A stretch of 64,000 nt of DNA from Paenibacillus antri. GTDB lineage: Bacteria > Bacillota > Bacilli > Paenibacillales > YIM-B00363. The stretch lies in contig NZ_VCIW01000001.1 of the NCBI RefSeq assembly GCF_005765165.1, forward strand, positions 248,001 to 312,000. Direction: 5' to 3'. The notes under the pieces were generated by a model. That model searched no databases and was not told where the DNA came from. It saw nothing but the letters and a program-made list of their open reading frames with translations. The position numbers and the translations under genes were made by a program. Numbering within the stretch: position 1 is the first letter of the stretch; the number at the start of each line of letters is the position of its first letter. Positions 1 to 7,005 of this stretch are shown piece by piece.

Positions 1-1
1 G

Positions 2-787
2 TTCAAGAAGACGGCCGAAGACTCGCCCGCTCGGGCGCGGATTTGGGAGCTCGTCGAGCTGATCCGGGGCATCAAGGCGAATACGAAAGCCGAGAAGGCG
101 ATGGAGCTCATCCAGGGGATTAACGAGAAGGTGATCGTCTTCACCGAATATCGGGCCTCTCAGGAGTACTTGCTCAATTTCTTGAAGGAAAAGGGGATCC
201 GCGCCGTCCCGTACCGCGGCGGCATGAACCGGGGCAAGAAGGATTGGATGATGGATCTGTTCCGCAATCGGGCGCAGGTGATGGTCGCGACCGAGGCGGG
301 CGGCGAAGGCATCAATCTGCAGTTCTGCCACCATATGATCAACTTCGATCTGCCGTGGAATCCGATGCGGATCGAGCAGCGGATCGGCCGGGTGCATCGG
401 CTCGGGCAGACCAAGGACGTGCAGATTTACAACCTGTCGACGCGGGGCACGATCGAGGAGCATATTTTGAATTTGCTGCATGAGAAAATCAACATGTTCG
501 AGCTCGTCATCGGCGAGCTCGATACGATCGTCGAGCGCGGCGACTCGCTCGAGTCGAGCTTGGCGAAGATCGTGCTGGAGGCGGCCGACGAACGCGACCT
601 GAAGGCGCGGATGGATTCGCTCGGCTCGACGATCGCCGCGGAACGGCGACCCGTCGGAGGCGGGGTCGGAGGTGTGCGCGGAGGCGGAAAGCCGTCCGCG
701 GCCGACGAGCGGCGCGCCCGCATCGGCGCGATTCTCGACGCCGTCGCGGTCGACGCGGAAGCCATCGGAGCGGAGGCGAGACCATGA
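2..787 (+). CDS. yqhH: SNF2-family DNA/RNA helicase, C-terminal part (5' end outside window)
   Basis: The reading frame is open from the first bases of the window, so only the C-terminal helicase lobe is present. It shows the SF2/SNF2 motifs in order: VIVFTEY (motif IV region), VMVATEAGGEGINLQ (motif V) and RIGRVHRLGQT (motif VI, arginine finger), followed by a roughly 100-residue tail rich in Arg, Ala and Gly. By family it is an ATP-dependent nucleic-acid translocase; the precise substrate is unknown. The stop overlaps the next gene by 4 bp (ATGA), implying translational coupling. In Bacillus subtilis the SNF2 protein YqhH is also followed by YqhG, which supports the symbol. It is truncated by the window edge, not by mutation. 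Confidence 0.9.
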   Translation, partial: FKKTAEDSPARARIWELVELIRGIKANTKAEKAMELIQGINEKVIVFTEYRASQEYLLNFLKEKGIRAVPYRGGMNRGKKDWMMDLFRNRAQVMVATEAGGEGINLQFCHHMINFDLPWNPMRIEQRIGRVHRLGQTKDVQIYNLSTRGTIEEHILNLLHEKINMFELVIGELDTIVERGDSLESSLAKIVLEAADERDLKARMDSLGSTIAAERRPVGGGVGGVRGGGKPSAADERRARIGAILDAVAVDAEAIGAEARP

Positions 788-1773
788 ATCCGAAGGAAGT
801 ACAGAAGTTCGTCATGCGTTATTTGGAGGCGACGGAGTGCCACGTGCAGGAGAAGTCGCCTTCGCACGTGACGGTGCGCCTGTCGCCGGAAGCCGACCGG
901 GACCTGACGAACCGGCCGTATTATTGGAGTTTCGTCGAGCGAACCGGCGCGCCGGCGGAGACGATGACGCTGACGTTCGTCTTCGATCCCGAAGCGCGCG
1001 CGGCGGCGACGGCCGGGGCCTCCGGCGCTCCTGCGCCGAAGCCGGCGACCGCGGCGCAGCAGGCGGCCGCCTCGGTGGCGCCGCAGCCGAACGCCGGCGG
1101 CGGCGACTCGATTCTCGGCCGCTACTTCGGCTTCGCGCCGGCGGCCGCTTCGCCGGGGCGCATCGCGTACGACGAGGTGACGTACGGCAGCCGGCGGCTC
1201 GAGCAGCTGTTCGGCGTCGTCCGGTCGAAGGGCCGGTTCGTCCAGATGTTCGAGGACGTCAAGGCGCCGCGGGGCGCCCCTCCCGCCGTCTGCCACACCT
1301 GGCTCGCCGTGAATTACAAGGTGGAGCTGTGCTGCGACATGAAGCGCGACGAGCTTCACTCCCTCGGCATCTCCCTGATGACCGGCGAGATCGTCGAAGA
1401 ATTCGGCGAGACGTTGGCCGGGCTGTCGCTCACGCCGCGGCTGCCGTCGAATACGCTCGTGCAGCGCCCGGTCTGGTCGATCCCGCGCGCGGTCGCCGCG
1501 CTCGAGCATTATCTCGATCGCGAGCTGCGCAATTACAACCACGACTGGGCGCTGGACGCGAAGGCGCGGCTCGACGACGAGCTCGCCCGCGTCGACGCGT
1601 ATTACGAGGAGCTGCTTCGGGGACTCGAGGATCCGGAGCAGCGCGCCGCCGCCGAGGCGCAGTACGAGGCGCGCAAGCGCGAGATCGAATGGCAGTACGC
1701 CCCTCGGGTGACGGCGAACGTCGTCAGCGCGGGCGTCTTCCATCTCGGTTCCGACACGCCGGTTCTGCATTAG
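784..1773 (+). CDS. yqhG: YqhG family protein
   Basis: A 329-residue protein starting at the ATG in the ATGA overlap with the SNF2 helicase gene. The N-terminus (MNPKEVQKFVMRYLEA, then a region with NRPYYWSFVERTG) is characteristic of the YqhG family found beside YqhH in Bacillales. A low-complexity Ala/Pro-rich insert occupies about residues 75-105; the rest is predicted mixed alpha/beta with a charged helical stretch around residues 255-300. No catalytic motif or signal peptide is seen. Its function is not established in the family; tight coupling to the helicase suggests the two act together. A TATAAT-like hexamer at 1785-1790, just downstream, probably serves the next gene. Confidence 0.88.
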   Translation: MNPKEVQKFVMRYLEATECHVQEKSPSHVTVRLSPEADRDLTNRPYYWSFVERTGAPAETMTLTFVFDPEARAAATAGASGAPAPKPATAAQQAAASVAPQPNAGGGDSILGRYFGFAPAAASPGRIAYDEVTYGSRRLEQLFGVVRSKGRFVQMFEDVKAPRGAPPAVCHTWLAVNYKVELCCDMKRDELHSLGISLMTGEIVEEFGETLAGLSLTPRLPSNTLVQRPVWSIPRAVAALEHYLDRELRNYNHDWALDAKARLDDELARVDAYYEELLRGLEDPEQRAAAEAQYEARKREIEWQYAPRVTANVVSAGVFHLGSDTPVLH

Positions 1774-1885
1774 ACAAAAGTTCTTATAATTCGCGGACAA
1801 GAAGGGACAAACTTCTCGCGTCCCTTCCGCTACACTTAGTTGTATCGGCTTGTCCCATCCCTTAGAGAGGCAGGTGACGCTCACG

Positions 1886-2806
1886 GTGATACGATGGGTT
1901 GCATGGGCCGCGGCGCTGGCGATCGGCGTCGCCGCGCCGCACGGGGGCGCCACGTCGTCGGTTCCCGCGATCGAACGCTCCGCGACGGTGTCGGTGCTGT
2001 CGGCGGCGGAGACGTCGCTCGAAGCGCAGGTCGCCGCATGGATCGCGGAGCTCGCGAAGGACGAAGCGTTCTCGAGCTGGAAGGACGCGACGTGGCGCAA
2101 GGCGCCGCTCGGTCCGGGGCAGCACGGATGGGTCATTTTCGTGAACGGACAGGGCGGTTCCGCGCTCGGGTATCTCGTCGTCGGCGCGAAGCCGGAAGGC
2201 GGATACGCGCTTCTGGAATACGGCGCCGGCGAGTATTCGTTATTTTCGTCGGAAGTATTGGATCGAGCGCTCGGGTCCGACGGACTCGAAGACGTAGCCT
2301 TCACCTCCAACGCGTCGGTGGAGCGGCTGTACTTCGATCCGATGCACGCGTTCTGGCAAGTGTCGGAAGCGGGCGTCACCCGCTATGCGGATGCGGCGAA
2401 CGGCGCATGGCTGCCGATCGCGGAGGAAGACGTGACTAGGCTGAAGGTTGCGACTTCTTCTCCGGAGTCACTATCGGGGAAGCGCTTGCATATAATGAAG
2501 AAACCCGGTGATCCTTACCTGGATTTGGATTGGCTCGATACGCCCGATGCTTCGATTCGGGGCTGGGGCGACTTCGCCGCTTGGCTCGACGGACGAGGCG
2601 ACGGCGAAGCGATGTACGCGGGCGCCGCGTTCGGAGGCGCCGTAATGACGCCGGTCGGCGTAGCGGGCTACCATTGGTGGCCGGTCGCGGACGGCTCGCA
2701 GGCGGCGGGAGCAGCTTCGCTGCGCGGTTACGTCGCGGTGGATCAGGAAGGGTTGACGCGCTACGCGCCGCTCGAGCGGCTGCTTGCGGTCGGCGCCTTC
2801 CGCTGA
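1886..2806 (+). CDS. Secreted or membrane-anchored hypothetical protein
   Basis: About 306 residues. I prefer the GTG start at 1886 because an AGAGAGGCAGGTG Shine-Dalgarno ends about 9 bases before it and it places a clean hydrophobic N-terminal segment (IRWVAWAAALAIGVA) at the start; an in-frame TTG at 1850 lies upstream without such a site. The segment looks like a signal peptide or anchor, so the rest is probably extracytoplasmic. It contains several Trp/Gly/Tyr-rich stretches but no motif I can assign. A possible -10 (TATAAT) lies at 1785-1790, and an intrinsic terminator follows the stop. It sits where B. subtilis has the sinIR/tasA genes, but I see no similarity to those proteins. Confidence 0.75.
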   Translation: MIRWVAWAAALAIGVAAPHGGATSSVPAIERSATVSVLSAAETSLEAQVAAWIAELAKDEAFSSWKDATWRKAPLGPGQHGWVIFVNGQGGSALGYLVVGAKPEGGYALLEYGAGEYSLFSSEVLDRALGSDGLEDVAFTSNASVERLYFDPMHAFWQVSEAGVTRYADAANGAWLPIAEEDVTRLKVATSSPESLSGKRLHIMKKPGDPYLDLDWLDTPDASIRGWGDFAAWLDGRGDGEAMYAGAAFGGAVMTPVGVAGYHWWPVADGSQAAGAASLRGYVAVDQEGLTRYAPLERLLAVGAFR

Positions 2807-2837
2807 CGACTTCGGTTTTTCTCCTCTTCTTATATAC

Positions 2838-3056
2838 CTATTGCCCTCGGCGGGCTTTTCCTGCCGGGGGCGCTTTTTTTCCGCGGCCGAACAGCATGGA
2901 GACGGACATCGGAATCATGCCGAACCACCGCGTCGTCCACGGCTCGTGCTTCCGCCGGCGCAGCTCGCGCTCCCGCTTGCGGCGGTCGCTCGGGGTATCG
3001 ATATATTGAACGACCTTCTGGGTGACGTATTTGACGATCTCTTCGCCTTTGGCCAT
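2838..3056 (-). CDS. yqzE: YqzE family protein
   Basis: A 72-residue protein beginning at the ATG at 3056, preceded by an AAAGGAG site 9 bases upstream. It has the YqzE pattern: an N-terminal VKYVTQKVVQYIDTP helix, a dense basic RRKRERELRRRK stretch, then the WTTRWFGMIPMSVSMLF segment. In Bacillus YqzE is encoded at the end of the comG competence region; its role is unknown. The frame stays open upstream into the 106-bp repeats, but those repeat-encoded residues are not part of the gene. No comG gene is visible in the window. Confidence 0.85.
   Translation of the reverse strand: MAKGEEIVKYVTQKVVQYIDTPSDRRKRERELRRRKHEPWTTRWFGMIPMSVSMLFGRGKKAPPAGKARRGQ
2843..2880 (+). terminator. Rho-independent terminator after the secreted protein gene
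   Basis: A GC-rich hairpin (GCCCTCGGCGGG, loop CTTTTC, CTGCCGGGGGC) is followed by CGCTTTTTTT on the plus strand. The hairpin is embedded in the last codons of the convergent yqzE gene, so the 3' end of that gene doubles as the terminator for the plus-strand gene. Confidence 0.75.
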
Positions 3057-3150
3057 GGTCGGTTCACGCTCCTTTACCAGTCTAGTATGCCCGACCCGCC
3101 GCGAAGTAAACGCCCGTCGCCGCTCCTTCAAATAGGCGGCAGAGGTTTGC

Positions 3151-3570
3151 GGATTGTCGCGGCATGGTGCATAAACTGCATCTGGGTGGTGCAAAATCTG
3201 CACCACAATGCAGCAGTTCGAGCAGATAGTGTGTCTGGCGGACGGCGGAGGGGCGAGGATTGTCGCGGCATGGTGCATAGGCTGCATCTGGGTGGTGTAA
3301 AATCTGCACCACAATGCAGCAATTCGAGCAGATAGTGTGTCTGGCGGACGGCGGAGGGGCGAGGATTGCTGCGGTATGGTGTATAAACTTCATCTGGGTG
3401 GTGCAAAATCTGCACCACAATGCAGCAGTTCGAGCAGATAGTGTGTCTGGCGAACGACGGAGGGTCGAGGATTGCTGCGGCAGTGTGCATAAGCTGCATC
3501 TGGGTGGTTCATAATCTGCACCACAGTGCAGCAATCCGAGCAGTTAGTGTGTCCGGAGCTCGGAGGAGAA
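3151..3570. repeat. Four tandem copies of a 106-bp unit
   Basis: Units begin at 3151, 3257, 3363 and 3469, an exact 106-bp period; the fourth is the most diverged and runs to the end of cbiZ. Each carries a short inverted repeat (GTGGTGCA, loop AAATC, TGCACCAC in copies 1 and 3) and a shared segment containing GAGCAGATAGTGTGTCTGGC. The block fills the gap between yqzE and cbiZ (about 520 bp) and contains no supported gene; open frames on both strands are by-products of the repeats. Confidence 0.9.
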
Positions 3571-3579
3571 GCCCCTGCG

Positions 3580-4350
3580 TCAGCCTCCGCGCCGCGCGGC
3601 GACGTAGGCGAGGTAACGCCGCCCGGAGTCGTACACGGCGTCGTAGACGGTGCGGCCGACCGCGTGGCCGACGAGCGTCGCCGTGCCGGCGTACCGGGCG
3701 TACGCCCCGCGGCCCGTAGCGACGATCGCGACCGCGTCGGTCGTCGTGCCGGTGGCGGCGCCGCCGTCGTCCGGGTCGCGTACGCCGAGGTCGGCGAGCG
3801 CGGCCGCCTTCGCCTCCGCCGCGACGCACGCCGCGCCGACGTACGCGCCCGGCGCAAGGCCGCCGTCGACGACGACGACGGCGTTGATCGTGCCGGGGAA
3901 CAAGCCCCCGGCAGGCTCCCGCACGCGGCCCGCGCGCGCCGCGTTGCCGAGGCCGACCGTCGCCCAGCAGGCGACGGATCGCCCGCCGTCGCCGAGCGCG
4001 CACTCGGCGAACCCGACCTCGCGGACGAACGCCGCGGTCAGCAGCCCCAGCGTCCGCACGGCCGAAGCCCCGACGGCGTCGACGCCCGCGTCGACCTCGA
4101 AGCCGTGCCGGACGAGGAACGCCCGCATCTCCGCTTCCGGGTCGTCCGCCATATAGCTCTTCGGCACCTGCCGATTGACGATCGCCCCGCACGCCTCGAC
4201 GAACCCGCCGCCCACGACGGCGGAGCTGAGCGCGCCGCAAGGCGCGTCGAAGCGGACGACGAGGCAAGGACCCCCGTCGTCCGCCTCCAACACCGACGCA
4301 CGCACGCCGTCGATCCGGCACGCCTCGAGCGGCCGCTCGGACGCGCTCAC
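3580..4350 (-). CDS. cbiZ: Adenosylcobinamide amidohydrolase (CbiZ family)
   Basis: About 256 residues from a GTG at 4350 that overlaps the upstream stop (GTGA). The second half carries the CbiZ signatures: GTINAVVVVDGGL, an AEAKAAALADLGVRDPD segment and the glycine/threonine loop ATGTTTDAVAIVATG. CbiZ hydrolyses the amide bond of adenosylcobinamide or pseudocobalamin side chains to give adenosyl-cobyric acid for cobamide remodelling. No other cobalamin synthesis or transport gene is in the window, so here it is a stand-alone salvage gene coupled only to a small upstream protein. Its 3' end abuts the tandem repeat block. Confidence 0.85.
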   Translation of the reverse strand: MSASERPLEACRIDGVRASVLEADDGGPCLVVRFDAPCGALSSAVVGGGFVEACGAIVNRQVPKSYMADDPEAEMRAFLVRHGFEVDAGVDAVGASAVRTLGLLTAAFVREVGFAECALGDGGRSVACWATVGLGNAARAGRVREPAGGLFPGTINAVVVVDGGLAPGAYVGAACVAAEAKAAALADLGVRDPDDGGAATGTTTDAVAIVATGRGAYARYAGTATLVGHAVGRTVYDAVYDSGRRYLAYVAARRGG

Positions 4351-4604
4351 TCGCCCGCCTCTTCTTCTTCGCCGATCGCCCCTGCGATCGCCGGGGGCAG
4401 CACCCGCTCCTCCGACGCCGGCTGATACACGTACCGCCGGTCCAGCTTCACGAGCCGGCGCGTGCTGCGCTTTCGGATGAGCACCGACGACTCGTCCCAC
4501 GCGACGACGAAGCCGCGCACGTCGTTGTCCCGATTCGCGTCGCGCACGACGCGCAGCAGCGTGCCGTCGATCCGATAGGCGTCCAACGCTTCTTCCGATA
4601 TGAT
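4347..4604 (-). CDS. Small conserved-looking protein translationally coupled to cbiZ
   Basis: About 85 residues, function not recognised. The supported coding region includes RIDGTLLRVVRDAN, GFVVAWDESSVLIRKR and RLVKLDRRYVYQP, which read like a small beta-barrel (SH3-like or RNA-binding) fold, then an acidic Glu-rich tail; this fold is only a guess. There is no ATG, GTG or TTG near the good Shine-Dalgarno (GGAGAAGGGGG); an ATC at 4604 lies 8 bases after it and is the position given. A TTG at 4586 is the conventional alternative with a poorer site. The frame is open further upstream, but that part would cross a terminator of the preceding gene. The stop overlaps cbiZ by 4 bp. Confidence 0.6.
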   Translation of the reverse strand: MISEEALDAYRIDGTLLRVVRDANRDNDVRGFVVAWDESSVLIRKRSTRRLVKLDRRYVYQPASEERVLPPAIAGAIGEEEEAGE

Positions 4605-4647
4605 GGCGTTCGCCCCCTTCTCCCAAATAACGTTCCCTATGTATACG

Positions 4648-4675
4648 AAAAAAGACCCGGCATGCCGCCAAGGTC
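4648..4675 (-). terminator. Terminator after the gene at 4708-5040
   Basis: Read on the minus strand: GACCTTGGC, loop, GCCGGGTC followed by TTTTTTCG. It separates the 110-residue protein gene from the cbiZ pair downstream. Confidence 0.75.
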
Positions 4676-4707
4676 CTCTCCCATTGCCTGAAGCCGAAAC
4701 AAGCGAC

Positions 4708-5040
4708 TTAGCCGACGTGTTCCTTCGAATCGTTCGGTTGGTTCTCGAACCAATGGTCGAGCACCTTCGCCGACATGACGCGCTTGCTAACATAATCCGC
4801 TTGCGCCTCGGTGAAATGCGTAGTCCATTCGAACTCGCAATCCCGGCATATGTTAACAATGGTCAACAGCTCGGACCAAGCGACGTACCGTTTGTACCAG
4901 AAAAATTGAGGATGTTCCACCATGTAGGGGTAGAGGTCATCAAATTCCGTGTGCTTGCAGTCGACCGTCCGCTCAAAATGCGTCTTGGCTTCCAAGAGCT
5001 TCTTCGCCAAATACTCGTTCGTAAACGGCTGATTCCCCAT
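4708..5040 (-). CDS. Hypothetical protein, 110 residues
   Basis: Starts with ATG at 5040 behind a strong GGAGAGGAGGGCG site. The protein is soluble and rich in aromatic residues (FFWYKRYVAW) with two cysteines (VDCKH and ICRDCEFEW), and is predicted mostly helical. No family is recognised. It is a monocistronic unit with its own terminator (4648-4675) and lies tail-to-head with xpt upstream. Confidence 0.75.
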   Translation of the reverse strand: MGNQPFTNEYLAKKLLEAKTHFERTVDCKHTEFDDLYPYMVEHPQFFWYKRYVAWSELLTIVNICRDCEFEWTTHFTEAQADYVSKRVMSAKVLDHWFENQPNDSKEHVG

Positions 5041-5188
5041 CGCGACGCCCTCCTCTCCAAAACTTACTCCTCATTATAAAGCAAGATTCGGAAGGATGAA
5101 AGACATAGACAGGTTGAAAAATGCTGTAAATTCAGGTTTGAAAACGCTCTCCCCCGCCCGTCCCGAACGACGCGGCCGTTCAGGCCGC

Positions 5189-5764
5189 TTATTCCTCCGC
5201 GAATCGAACTTGTCCGCCCTCGAGCGACGCGATGCGCGCCAGCGACAACACGGGAATGCCTTGCTCCCGCAGAAAGCTGCCGCCCGACTGGAACGCCTTC
5301 TCGATCGCGATGCCCGCGCCGACCATCGTCGCGCCCGACCGCTCCACGATGCGCAGCGCGCCGCGCGCGGCGTCGCCGTTGGCGATGAAGTCGTCGATGA
5401 ACAGGATGCGGTCGTTCGCCTTCAGCACTTCCTTCGAGATGACGATGTCGGTGACGATCCCCTTCGTGAAGGACGGCACCCGTTCCGAATAATATTCGCC
5501 TTCGTTCATCAGCGCCTTCCGCCGCCGCGCATATACGAGCGGCACGCCCAGCTCCGCGGCGGTCGCGAATGCGATCGCGATGCCGGAAGATTCGATCGTG
5601 AGCACCCGCGTCACGCCGGCGTCGCGGAACCGCTCTGCGAATTCGCGCCCCATCGCGGCGATCAAGACCGGGTCCACTCCATGGTTCAAAAACGTGTTGA
5701 CGCTGAGTACCTGGTCCGACAACACCCGTCCGTCCTCGATAATTCGACGCTTCAATAATTCCAT
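5189..5764 (-). CDS. xpt: Xanthine phosphoribosyltransferase
   Basis: A 191-residue protein, the usual Xpt length, from the ATG at 5764 with a GGAGGG site 6 bases upstream. It converts xanthine and PRPP to XMP in cytoplasmic purine salvage. It shows the Xpt N-terminus (MELLKRRIIEDGRVL), LNHGVDP, and the PRPP-binding loop ILFIDDFIANGDA. It is not followed by pbuX as it is in Bacillus. I looked for the purine riboswitch usual upstream of Bacillus xpt and do not see its conserved core; instead the leader has a 9-bp inverted repeat (5822-5853). A GC hairpin at 5172-5188 follows the stop but lacks a U-tract. Confidence 0.93.
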   Translation of the reverse strand: MELLKRRIIEDGRVLSDQVLSVNTFLNHGVDPVLIAAMGREFAERFRDAGVTRVLTIESSGIAIAFATAAELGVPLVYARRRKALMNEGEYYSERVPSFTKGIVTDIVISKEVLKANDRILFIDDFIANGDAARGALRIVERSGATMVGAGIAIEKAFQSGGSFLREQGIPVLSLARIASLEGGQVRFAEE

Positions 5765-5821
5765 CGCGTTCCCTCCGGTTGCCTCGCATCGGTTCGCACC
5801 GTTTTGAATAAAATTACCATA

Positions 5822-5853
5822 ACGGAAAATTCGATTCAACCATCATTTTCCGT
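5822..5853 (-). promoter_or_regulatory. Inverted repeat in the xpt leader
   Basis: A perfect 9-bp inverted repeat (ACGGAAAAT ... ATTTTCCGT) lies about 60-90 bases upstream of the xpt start, downstream of a TATAAT hexamer on the minus strand near 5880-5890. It could be an mRNA hairpin or an operator. It does not match the purine riboswitch or an obvious PurBox, so the regulator is unknown. Confidence 0.4.
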
Positions 5854-5991
5854 GCAACTTTTCCCATTCAAATCCAGTCTAATATTATAGAAACGTATGA
5901 AATGATGATTGCGCACACGTGACGCTTCTTGTTAGAAACAAAAACGTGATTTTTTCCCGCATTTTCGCCTGAAATCGGTGCAAATTCGTCT

Positions 5992-6021
5992 TTGTGAGGG
6001 AGTGCCGTGATGCCGTATAGT
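5992..6021 (+). promoter_or_regulatory. Likely sigma-A promoter for the lipoprotein gene
   Basis: TTGTGA at 5992-5997 and TATAGT at 6016-6021, spacer 18 bp, lie about 65 bases before the lipoprotein start. They are in the 320-bp divergent region between xpt and this gene, which otherwise holds only the xpt leader elements. Confidence 0.5.
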
Positions 6022-6084
6022 AAGGGAAGACCTATAGAGAGAGTAAACGGATCCATATCGGGAAGAGAGCTGGGTAGATATTAT

Positions 6085-6846
6085 ATGATGAAGTGGCTGG
6101 GCACATTAGGTGCGGCGGCGCTGCTTGCGCTTGCCGCGGGCTGCTCCGGCGGCGGCGGAGCTATGCCGGCGACGAGCGAACCGCCTGCGTCCGTCGCGGA
6201 ACGACCGACCGCGGAACCCGAGTCGAAGGCGCCCGTCGAGACGCCGGCGAAGCCGGCCGAGTCGGAAGCCGCCCCGAAGCCGGAGAGTACCGCTCCCGCG
6301 AAAGACAAGAACAACATCTCGGTCGCTTCCCCGCAAGCGGAGACGATCGAGACGGACGTCCCGGACGATCTGTACATGAACGAAGACGACCGCGAGGCGA
6401 TGAAGACGGCGGAGGAAGCGCGGCAAGAGTTCAATCGCCGCAACTACGACGTCACCGGCACGTTCGATCCGCTTCATCCGACGCTGATGGGCATCGGCAT
6501 CGGCACGAACGCGGACGTCGTCACCCAGCGGTTCGGCGAACCGACGGAGAAATACTTGCTCCCCGACGAGAAGGAAGACGCGGCGGTATATTCGTATCCG
6601 GGCTTTACGATCGGCATCCGCGATAAGAAGGTACTGTTCGTCGAAGTGAGCACGCGCAGCGTCAGTCCCGGTCTGAACGGCCTGCGGCTCGGCGACGCGA
6701 AGGATGACGCGATCGCGAAACTCGGCAAGCCCGCTTCCGAGACGGAATTCGTCGTCAGCTATATCGCGGACGGCGCCGTCCTGAAGCTCGACCTCGAGCC
6801 GGAGACGAACAAGATCCATTCGATCAAATTATTTCCCGAGGAATAA
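6085..6846 (+). CDS. Lipoprotein with two SmpA/DUF4309-like repeat modules
   Basis: About 253 residues; I chose the ATG at 6085 because it begins directly with a lipoprotein signal peptide ending in the lipobox LAAGC (Cys at about residue 20). A Pro/Ala/Glu/Lys-rich linker (residues 25-95) follows, as expected for a surface tether. The C-terminal domain has two similar modules, GIGIGTNADVVTQRFGEPTE and GLRLGDAKDDAIAKLGKPAS, the pattern of SmpA/OmlA-like and DUF4309 proteins. It is probably an envelope lipoprotein of unknown function. A terminator-like hairpin follows at 6888-6918. Confidence 0.8.
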   Translation: MMKWLGTLGAAALLALAAGCSGGGGAMPATSEPPASVAERPTAEPESKAPVETPAKPAESEAAPKPESTAPAKDKNNISVASPQAETIETDVPDDLYMNEDDREAMKTAEEARQEFNRRNYDVTGTFDPLHPTLMGIGIGTNADVVTQRFGEPTEKYLLPDEKEDAAVYSYPGFTIGIRDKKVLFVEVSTRSVSPGLNGLRLGDAKDDAIAKLGKPASETEFVVSYIADGAVLKLDLEPETNKIHSIKLFPEE

Positions 6847-6887
6847 TTAATAAGGTGAACCGTATGAGCTGTCCCGAAAACGACCTC

Positions 6888-6918
6888 GAAAGAGGCCCGG
6901 GGCGGCTCTTTCCTTTTC
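6888..6918 (+). terminator. Terminator after the lipoprotein gene
   Basis: Hairpin GAAAGAG(GCC) ... (GGC)TCTTTC followed by CTTTTCC, lying 42 bases after the lipoprotein stop and upstream of the ykvI-like gene. Confidence 0.6.
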
Positions 6919-7005
6919 CGAAACGAAGCGTCCGGCGACCTTGTACTACTTCCCTTCGCTATGTCATACCTTGTACTATTCACGGTACAGGCAGGGGGGC
7001 GCAGC

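Noticed and set aside
427-2379. 650-codon minus-strand open frame across yqhH, yqhG and the next gene
   Set aside because: It lies antisense to three well-supported genes, has Arg/Ser/Pro-rich shadow composition and no ribosome site; typical of high-GC DNA.
3082-3534. Minus-strand frames with repeated Cys/His motifs over the tandem repeats
   Set aside because: The apparent protein repeats come from the 106-bp DNA repeats read in several frames, without starts or ribosome sites.
3151-3570. Possible CRISPR array
   Set aside because: Units are 106 bp and similar along their whole length with no unique spacers; no cas genes are present.
5172-5188. Terminator after xpt
   Set aside because: A 6-bp GC stem is present but there is no U-tract, so it was not listed as a terminator.
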